From contig CAVQBG010000026.1 in assembly GCA_963710625.1 (NCBI GenBank), positions 248,001 through 312,000 on the forward strand: a stretch of 64,000 nt of DNA. The letters run 5' to 3'. Position 1 is the stretch's first letter. Every line of letters begins with the position of its first letter. Position numbers and translations under genes: made by a program. The notes under the pieces are model-generated. The model had not been told where the DNA came from, ran no database searches, and was given only the letters and a program-made list of their open reading frames with translations. Below are positions 58,369 to 64,000 of this stretch, piece after piece. Source of the DNA: Sva-07 sp963710625 (GTDB lineage: Bacteria; Actinomycetota; Acidimicrobiia; Acidimicrobiales; Ilumatobacteraceae).

Positions 58369-59355
58369 TCAGATGAGGCCGAGTCCGGCGACGGCGTCTC
58401 GCTCGCTGACGAGTTCCGCTGCGGACGCATCGATCTTGGCGCGGCTGAAGTCGTCGATGTCGAGGCCCTGCACGATCTCGTACTCGCCGTCCTTGCACAC
58501 ACAGGGGAACGACGAGATGATCCCTTCGGGAACGCCGTAGCTGCCGTCGCTCACCACCGACATCGAAACCCAGTCGCCCTCGGGCGTACCGAGCGTCCAG
58601 TCGCGGACGTGATCGACCGCCGCCGACGCTGCCGACGCGGCCGACGACGACCCGCGAGCGTCGATGATCGCTGCGCCGCGCTTGGCGACGGTGGGGATGT
58701 AGGTCGAGTCGTACCACTCGTGGTCGCCGACGGCGTCGTAGGCGCGCCGACCGTTGACCTCGGCGTGGAACAGGTCGGGGTACTGGGTGGTCGAGTGGTT
58801 GCCCCAGATGGTCATCTTGGTGATGTCGTTGACCGAGGCGCCGAGGCGTTGCGCGAGCTGCGCCTTGGCACGGTTGTGGTCGAGACGGGTCATCGCGGTG
58901 AAGCGACGAGGATCGAGGTCGGCGGCGTTGCGCTGCGCGATCAGCGCGTTCGTGTTGGCCGGGTTGCCGACCACGAGGATCTTCACCGCGGGTGTCGCCG
59001 ACCTCGACAGCGCCTCACCCTGCGGCTTGAAGATTCCACCGTTCGCCGAAAGCAGGTCGGCACGCTCCATCCCGGCCTTGCGCGGCATCGAGCCGACGAG
59101 GATCGCGATGTCGGCGTCGCCGAAGGCCGTGTCGGCATCGTCGGTGCACACGATCTCCGACAGCAACGGGAAGGCGCAGTCGTCGAGTTCCATGCGCACA
59201 CCCTCGAGCGCGCCGAGCGCCGGGGTGATCTCGAGCAGTTGCAGCGACACGGGCGTGTCCGGCCCGAGCATCGAGCCCGAGGCGATACGGAAGAGGATGC
59301 TGTAGCCGATCTGGCCAGCAGCACCGGTGACGGCGACACGAACGGGAGTGGTCAT
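58369..59355 (-). CDS. mdh: Malate dehydrogenase
   Basis: The protein has 328 residues from the ATG at 59355. It is a TCA enzyme that converts malate to oxaloacetate with NAD+. VAVTGAAGQIGYSILFRIA is the Rossmann motif, VGSMPRKAGMERADLL carries the substrate arginines, and VVGNPANTNALIA is the NPxN block. MTRLDHNRAKAQLA and the catalytic histidine in MTIWGNHSTTQYPD are intact. It belongs to the MDH group with a GAAGQI motif, common in actinobacteria. It lies alone next to the cassette palindrome. Confidence 0.95.
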   Translation of the reverse strand: MTTPVRVAVTGAAGQIGYSILFRIASGSMLGPDTPVSLQLLEITPALGALEGVRMELDDCAFPLLSEIVCTDDADTAFGDADIAILVGSMPRKAGMERADLLSANGGIFKPQGEALSRSATPAVKILVVGNPANTNALIAQRNAADLDPRRFTAMTRLDHNRAKAQLAQRLGASVNDITKMTIWGNHSTTQYPDLFHAEVNGRRAYDAVGDHEWYDSTYIPTVAKRGAAIIDARGSSSAASAASAAVDHVRDWTLGTPEGDWVSMSVVSDGSYGVPEGIISSFPCVCKDGEYEIVQGLDIDDFSRAKIDASAAELVSERDAVAGLGLI

Positions 59356-59361
59356 GTTCCG

Positions 59362-59367
59362 AGCGTA
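59362..59367 (-). promoter_or_regulatory. Putative leaderless -10 of mdh
   Basis: TACGCT on the minus strand, six bases before the ATG at 59355; the same hexamer and spacing occur at deoD. Confidence 0.43.
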
Positions 59368-59420
59368 CGCCCGGAGCCGGCAGCGACCCAAGCGCGCACA
59401 CCCACCGAAATCTGCCTCCG

Positions 59421-59441
59421 TCGTCGCGCCAGGCGCGACGA
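59421..59441. terminator. Hairpin downstream of the first acyltransferase
   Basis: TCGTCGCGCC-A-GGCGCGACGA is a perfect ten-base inverted repeat, 18 bases beyond the minus-strand stop at 59459. It is a likely terminator ahead of the mdh promoter; the T-run at 59450-59454 is on the plus strand. Confidence 0.6.
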
Positions 59442-59458
59442 TCCAGGCATTTTTCGGG

Positions 59459-61588
59459 TCAGGGCTGGCCGAGGACTGCGCCGATCAGGTCGGCGTAGAA
59501 GTTCTGCCCCGACTGGGTGAGGTGGATGCCGTCGTCGTAGAAGCAACGCCCTTCGCAGCCCGGCGACAGCGCCTCCCAGTCGATCACCGTGACGTTCGGG
59601 TGCGTCGCCGGAACCGCCCGGAGCTTGGCGTTGTTGTCGGCGATCCACCCGCGATCGGCCTTGCCGGTCAGCAACAGCACGACCGGCACGTCGGCGACGG
59701 TCGCCAGCATCTGATCGAGTGTCTCCTGGCTGAAGCCACCGTTGGTACCGAGGTGGATCACCACCACCGACCCGAACGTGCCGTTGTCGCGCAACTCCGC
59801 CATCGTGGGCACGAAGTTCTTCATCTGCCGACTCACCAACGCATCCACCTGGAACCCCCGTGCCTGCAGTTCCTCGGCGGCGCCCAGCATCACCGAGTCG
59901 CCCAGCGCCACCAGCGGAAAGCCCGTCACCGTCGGGGGCACCGTCAGGGGCGTGATGCCCTCCAACGACGAGATCACCCCGAGCTGGGTCACCGGCGGAG
60001 CCGTCGTGGGGGGCACGGTGGGCTCGATGGGCGCCGGCGTCGTCGCCGACACCGGCGGCTCGACGGCGAGGGAGCCCGCCGCATCGGTGATCGGGGCGAC
60101 GGCTCCATCGGCCGGCGGATCGAGCGTGGTGGTCGGCGCAACGGTCGTGGTCGTCGTCGTCGTCGTGGTCGTCGTGGAGACGGTCGGGATCGCGTCGACC
60201 TCGAGGAGATTGGTCGTGAACTCTCCGCCGGCATCGAGGGCCTGGGCGATCTCGTTCTGCTCGAGCGGCGCCCGCAGCAGGACCGCGCCGAGCACGAGGC
60301 CGAACACGGCGACGACGGCGATTCCTGCGTTGAGGACCAGCTTCGGGCGACGCCGACGCCCGGAGCGCACCGCGCGCCGCCACTGCCTGAACCGACCGGT
60401 GCGGATCGGGGTCTCGATGAAGTGGTACGACGCCTCGGCGACGATCACCGTCAGGATCGTGGCGAGCACGAACTCCCGAAACGTCAACTTGTTGCCGGCG
60501 ACCCCGCGGATCATCTGGTAGATCGGCCAGTGGTACAGGTACAACCCGTACGACCGCACCCCGATCCACACCAGCAGACCACGACCGAGCAGCCGGTTGG
60601 CCGACGCGCCCCGATGCGTGATCGCCGCGATGACCACGATGGTGGCGATGCTGCACAGGAAGAGCCCGCCGCGGAACAGGAAGGGGTCGGCACCGCTCGG
60701 CGTGGCGAGATACGTGGTCCAACACATCCAGCCGAGGAACAGCAGCGCCATCAGCGCGAGGACGTCGAACGAGCGGCCCTTCGACCGCAACGGCCCACGG
60801 ACCACGGCGAGCGGGCGCCAGACCATCGCGAACGCGGACCCGAGCAGGATGCCCGCGAGGCGCGACACCGTGCCCAGATACAGCGTGTCGATCTTGCCGA
60901 TGGGGCGGTCGCCGATCCACCAGTAGGCGTCGGGAGTGACGGCGGGATCGCCGATCGGCCCGGGGTAGTAGAGCATCGCCACGACGACGGTGAGCACCAC
61001 GGCAGTCACGAAGAGCCACCGGCTCACGTCCGCGACGCGGCGCGTGCCCGCCCGTCCGAGCAACACGACCATCACGACGGGCCAGACGAGGTAGAACTGC
61101 TCCTCGACAGCAAGGCTCCACAGGTGGCGCAGTGGGGCGAAGTCACCTGCTGCGGTGTACCCCTGTCCGACCCAGATCTGGTAGTAGTTCGACACGTAGA
61201 GCAGGCCGGCGACCACATCGCCGCGCAGCTGCCCGAGCGCCTCGGTCTTGAACACCGCGGTCCACGCGACGACGATCGCCATCATCGTGAACAGCGCCGG
61301 CAGCAGGCGGCGCGCCCGGCGCATCCAGAACTGCCGCAACGAGATGCGATACGTGCGCTCCCGTTCGGAGATCAGCAACAGCGTGATCAGGTAGCCGGAG
61401 ATCACGAAGAACATCTCGACGCCGAGGAAGCCACCGGGCAGCCAGTCGCTGTTGGCGTGGTACACCATCACCGCAACCACGGCGAGCGCGCGCATCCCGT
61501 CGAGACCCGGCAGGTACGGGACTCGACTGATGTACGCGGTGTCCTCGCGTTTGACGGGCTGACCCCGGGGCGGGGCGAGGGTCGACAT
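59459..61588 (-). CDS. OafA/YrhL-type membrane acyltransferase with SGNH domain
   Basis: A 709-residue fusion. The acyltransferase-3 domain (about residues 20-390) has ten or more helices and the catalytic histidine His44 in VMVYHANSDW, followed by FFVISGYLITLLL and the RRARRLLPAL basic loop. A Thr/Pro-rich linker (about 460-540, including a run of Thr) leads to an extracellular SGNH domain with ALGDSVMLGA near 563, VIHLGTNGG and DDGIHL near 688. Such two-domain enzymes O-acetylate cell-wall or surface polysaccharides, the SGNH domain completing transfer. A second copy follows the same design next door. Confidence 0.93.
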   Translation of the reverse strand: MSTLAPPRGQPVKREDTAYISRVPYLPGLDGMRALAVVAVMVYHANSDWLPGGFLGVEMFFVISGYLITLLLISERERTYRISLRQFWMRRARRLLPALFTMMAIVVAWTAVFKTEALGQLRGDVVAGLLYVSNYYQIWVGQGYTAAGDFAPLRHLWSLAVEEQFYLVWPVVMVVLLGRAGTRRVADVSRWLFVTAVVLTVVVAMLYYPGPIGDPAVTPDAYWWIGDRPIGKIDTLYLGTVSRLAGILLGSAFAMVWRPLAVVRGPLRSKGRSFDVLALMALLFLGWMCWTTYLATPSGADPFLFRGGLFLCSIATIVVIAAITHRGASANRLLGRGLLVWIGVRSYGLYLYHWPIYQMIRGVAGNKLTFREFVLATILTVIVAEASYHFIETPIRTGRFRQWRRAVRSGRRRRPKLVLNAGIAVVAVFGLVLGAVLLRAPLEQNEIAQALDAGGEFTTNLLEVDAIPTVSTTTTTTTTTTTVAPTTTLDPPADGAVAPITDAAGSLAVEPPVSATTPAPIEPTVPPTTAPPVTQLGVISSLEGITPLTVPPTVTGFPLVALGDSVMLGAAEELQARGFQVDALVSRQMKNFVPTMAELRDNGTFGSVVVIHLGTNGGFSQETLDQMLATVADVPVVLLLTGKADRGWIADNNAKLRAVPATHPNVTVIDWEALSPGCEGRCFYDDGIHLTQSGQNFYADLIGAVLGQP

Positions 61589-61671
61589 GGAGGATCCAGT
61601 ATCGCCGAGGGGGCGGTCCGCGCAGCGTCATCCCGCCGACGAGACGATCGGGCCGGAGCCCCGGCCAGGCC

Positions 61672-63780
61672 TCAGGACGGGTTCTGCAACCTGCCGCTGA
61701 TCAGGGCGGCGTAGTAGTCCTGGCCGTCGGGCCTCAGGTGGAATCCGTCGGAGTAGAAACAGTCTCCCGGACACGAACCGGCGAGACCCGCCCAGTCGAG
61801 CAGTGACACGTTGGGGTAGGTGTTGACGGTGTCGTAGACGAGCCCGTTGTTCTCTGCCGTGTAATCGCGTGGCACGTCGATCGTGAGCAGCAGCACCTGG
61901 GGCACTCCGGCCAGCGCGTCCATCATGCGGTTCATGTCGCTCGCATTGATCGGACCGTTGGTGCCCAGGTGGACGACGACCACGTCGCCGAGACGGCCCT
62001 GCTGTTCGAGTTGCAGGATGGTGTCGAGTCCGTTGACGAACGCCCGGCTCTCGACCGCGTCGACCGTGAAGCCGTCGGCTGCGAGTTGAGTGGCCGCGCC
62101 CTTCATCACCGAGTCGCCGAGCGCCAGCTTCGCCACGGGGACGGCTGCGACCGTCGTCGAGGTGGTCTCGACCGGCGGCGGGGCCACCGCAGCCGAGCCG
62201 GACGGGTCGGTGACCGCGGTGCCGGAAGCGACGGTGTCGGATGACGTGGCATCGACCACGGGCTCCTGCACAACGGCATCGTCGACACCGTCGCAGTTCG
62301 GGTCGTTGACGACGTCACACGTCGACGCCTCCGCCAGGTCGAGCGACTGGCGCACCTCGCTCTCGACGACGTCGGCGGTTGCCAGGCTGACACCGGCGAA
62401 CACCGCGAACGCCGCGAAGACGACGCCGCCCGCCAGCAACGCATTCCTGGCACCCGTGGCGGGCGATCGTCGGAGTCGGCGCCACGACTCGCCCATCGTC
62501 CCCTTCCTGATCGGTGTCTCGATGAAGCGGTACGACAGTTCGGTGATGATGCAGGTGGCGATCATCGCGAACACGAACTCGTGGAACTTCAGGTGCACGC
62601 CAGCGATGTTGCGGATGATCTGGTAGATCGGCCAGTGGTACAGGTACAGCCCGTACGACCGGGTGCCGATCCACAGCAGCACCGGGATGCTGAGCACCTT
62701 GGAGGTGGCGGCCCGTTCGTGGGTGACCGCGGCGATCATCATCAACGTCGCCACCGCACACAGCAGGAATCCGCCGCGGAACAGCAGGGGGTTGCCGCCG
62801 TCGGGGCCGATCAGCCACATCCACCACGCCATGGCGGCGAGAGCGAGGAATCCGAGCAGGGCGACGACGTCGAGGAGCGGCCCCTTGGTGCGCAGTGGCC
62901 CCCGCATGACGGCGACCGGCCGCCAGACCATCGCGAACGCTGCGCCGAGCAGCAGGCCGGCGGCACGGCTGAACGTGCCGAGATACGACCAGTCGAACTT
63001 CGAGATCTCGCGGCCGAACACGGACCAGTAGGCGTCCGGCGTCACCTCGGGCGTTCCGATCGGGCCCGAGGTGTACACGAGGGCGGTGACGATCGTGATG
63101 CCGAGCGCGGCGAGCACCAACCATCGGCTGATGTCGGCGATGCGCCGCGACCCGCCGCGGAGCAGCGCGAACATCACCAGCGGCCACACGACGTAGAACT
63201 GTTCCTCGACGGCCAGGCTCCACAGATGGCGCAACGGAGCGAACTCGTTGGCCGCCGTGTAGCCGGCTCCGGTCCAGATCTGGTACCAGTTCGACACGTA
63301 CAGCAGTGCGGCGATCACGTCGCCACGCAGCTTTCCGAGCGCGTCGCGGTCGAACAGCGACGTCCAGATCGTCAAGGCGATCAGCATCGTGAAGAGCGCC
63401 GGGAGCAGGCGGCGGGCGCGCCGGTACCAGAAGTGCTTCATGTCGACGGTCGACGTGCGCTCCTTCTCGGAGATCAGGAGGAGCGTGATCAGATATCCCG
63501 AGATCACGAAGAACACCTCGACACCGAGATACCCACCCGGCAGCCAGTCGGCGTTGGCGTGATACACCATCACCGCGACCACGGCGAGCGCCCGCATGCC
63601 GTCGAGGCCGGGGAGGTAGGGCACCCGGCTGATCTCGACCGACTTCGGCGGGCGCGACGGCCTCGGCATGTCGTCGAGGGTGTCCGGGCCCTTGCCCCAC
63701 GGGATGCCGATGCGCTGTTTCGGTCGGACGTCGGCCCGCGTCGGCGCGTGGGCGGAGGACTCGGCGGACCCCGGGTTCAC
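61672..63780 (-). CDS. OafA/YrhL-type membrane acyltransferase with SGNH domain (paralogue)
   Basis: The protein has 702 residues from the GTG at 63780, which overlaps the metF stop (GTGA); the ATG at 63669 would remove 37 residues and is the main alternative. The acyltransferase-3 domain has VMVYHANADW with the histidine near 74, VFFVISGYLITLLLI and HLWSLAVEEQFYVVWPLVM. The linker includes a CDVVNDPNCDGVDD stretch with two cysteines. The SGNH domain shows LALGDSVMKGA, VVHLGTNGP and YSDGFHL. It is very similar in plan to the neighbouring gene, so the pair arose by duplication. Confidence 0.92.
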   Translation of the reverse strand: MNPGSAESSAHAPTRADVRPKQRIGIPWGKGPDTLDDMPRPSRPPKSVEISRVPYLPGLDGMRALAVVAVMVYHANADWLPGGYLGVEVFFVISGYLITLLLISEKERTSTVDMKHFWYRRARRLLPALFTMLIALTIWTSLFDRDALGKLRGDVIAALLYVSNWYQIWTGAGYTAANEFAPLRHLWSLAVEEQFYVVWPLVMFALLRGGSRRIADISRWLVLAALGITIVTALVYTSGPIGTPEVTPDAYWSVFGREISKFDWSYLGTFSRAAGLLLGAAFAMVWRPVAVMRGPLRTKGPLLDVVALLGFLALAAMAWWMWLIGPDGGNPLLFRGGFLLCAVATLMMIAAVTHERAATSKVLSIPVLLWIGTRSYGLYLYHWPIYQIIRNIAGVHLKFHEFVFAMIATCIITELSYRFIETPIRKGTMGESWRRLRRSPATGARNALLAGGVVFAAFAVFAGVSLATADVVESEVRQSLDLAEASTCDVVNDPNCDGVDDAVVQEPVVDATSSDTVASGTAVTDPSGSAAVAPPPVETTSTTVAAVPVAKLALGDSVMKGAATQLAADGFTVDAVESRAFVNGLDTILQLEQQGRLGDVVVVHLGTNGPINASDMNRMMDALAGVPQVLLLTIDVPRDYTAENNGLVYDTVNTYPNVSLLDWAGLAGSCPGDCFYSDGFHLRPDGQDYYAALISGRLQNPS

Positions 63781-64000
63781 GTGGCGCTCTGGTCCTGTCC
63801 CGGTTCGCCGCTGCCGTCCACGAGACCGAGGTTGTCGCAGATCGCGACGACCGAGTCGGGCCGGTTGAGCGCGTAGAGGTGCAGCCCGGGCGTACCCGCC
63901 TCGATCAGGTCGGCGCACAGTTGCGACGCGACGTCGATGCCGATGCGACGGACCTCGTCGGGGTCGTCGGTGGCGTCGAGGCGATCGGCCAGCCACGTCG
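63777..64000 (-). CDS. metF: Methylenetetrahydrofolate reductase (3' end only)
   Basis: Only about 73 C-terminal residues are in the window; the gene enters from the right edge. EVRRIGIDVASQLCADLIEA and GTPGLHLYALNRPDSVVAIC match the C-terminal helix and strand of MetF (the GxHxYxLN motif). This FAD enzyme reduces methylene-THF for methionine synthesis. The TGA overlaps the GTG of the acyltransferase gene. The active site lies outside the window. Confidence 0.85.
   Translation of the reverse strand, partial: TWLADRLDATDDPDEVRRIGIDVASQLCADLIEAGTPGLHLYALNRPDSVVAICDNLGLVDGSGEPGQDQSAT

Noticed and set aside
59446..59454. T-run after the hairpin at 59421 read as a plus-strand intrinsic terminator
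   Set aside because: No plus-strand gene ends nearby; the neighbouring genes are both on the minus strand, so the run is probably incidental.

Overview
The window is high-G+C chromosomal DNA from an actinobacterium. WhiB regulators, a SenX3/RegX3-type phosphate system, a class E sortase, an actinobacterial-type SdhCAB and TANNNT promoters placed directly before start codons all point that way. The overall style suggests Acidimicrobiia (Ilumatobacter-like), but this is an inference from gene content and not proven. I see no rRNA, tRNA, CRISPR array, prophage or classical insertion sequence.

Layout. 1-2.5 kb: a partial 2OG-Fe(II) oxygenase behind a HelD/HelR-type helicase (minus). 2.6-8.3 kb: a tightly overlapping plus-strand operon hemE-hemH-hemY-class E sortase-lnt, joining late heme synthesis to envelope maturation; the Lnt nucleophile cysteine reads as serine. 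8.3-11.1 kb: dtd, an aldose 1-epimerase and a membrane protein/GntR pair behind a palindromic operator. 11.1-16.2 kb: a coupled glycosyltransferase/methyltransferase/toroid-protein operon, then PlsC and an MFS transporter. 16.1-25.8 kb: mixed metabolism (methyltransferase, nitroreductase, TesB, PPK2, MreB, MoaE, an epimerase-like protein, a zincin-like protein, MFS) with one 3'-truncated sugar dehydrogenase.

25.8-34.9 kb is a phosphate/polyphosphate island on the minus strand: ppk1, pstS, pstC, pstA, pstB, phoU, senX3, regX3. An 11-bp-periodic PHO box lies upstream of pstS. 35-41.8 kb holds two whiB genes, tatA, and a VWA protein and MoxR-like ATPase separated by a nucleotide-cyclase-domain gene and a reduced GH1-like gene. 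41.8-50.8 kb: a GH2 protein, a methyltransferase, sdhCAB and the membrane pyrophosphatase hppA. 50.8-64 kb: DUF3097, SDR, DUF4349, an SCP2-like protein, an Fpg/Nei glycosylase, purine nucleoside phosphorylase, a META lipoprotein, an AbiEi/DUF559-like gene bracketed by two related perfect palindromes, malate dehydrogenase, two tandem OafA-type acyltransferases with SGNH domains, and the 3' end of metF.

Two themes run through the window. First, about twenty genes have a TANNNT hexamer 5-9 bases before the start codon, the geometry of leaderless transcription. Second, gene boundaries carry strong palindromes. Some look like terminators between convergent genes, while others form related families (GGGTCAGACCC twice; GCGATGAGT-armed hairpins flanking one gene; a 60-bp tandem hairpin repeat; a 28-bp tandem repeat across the mreB start).
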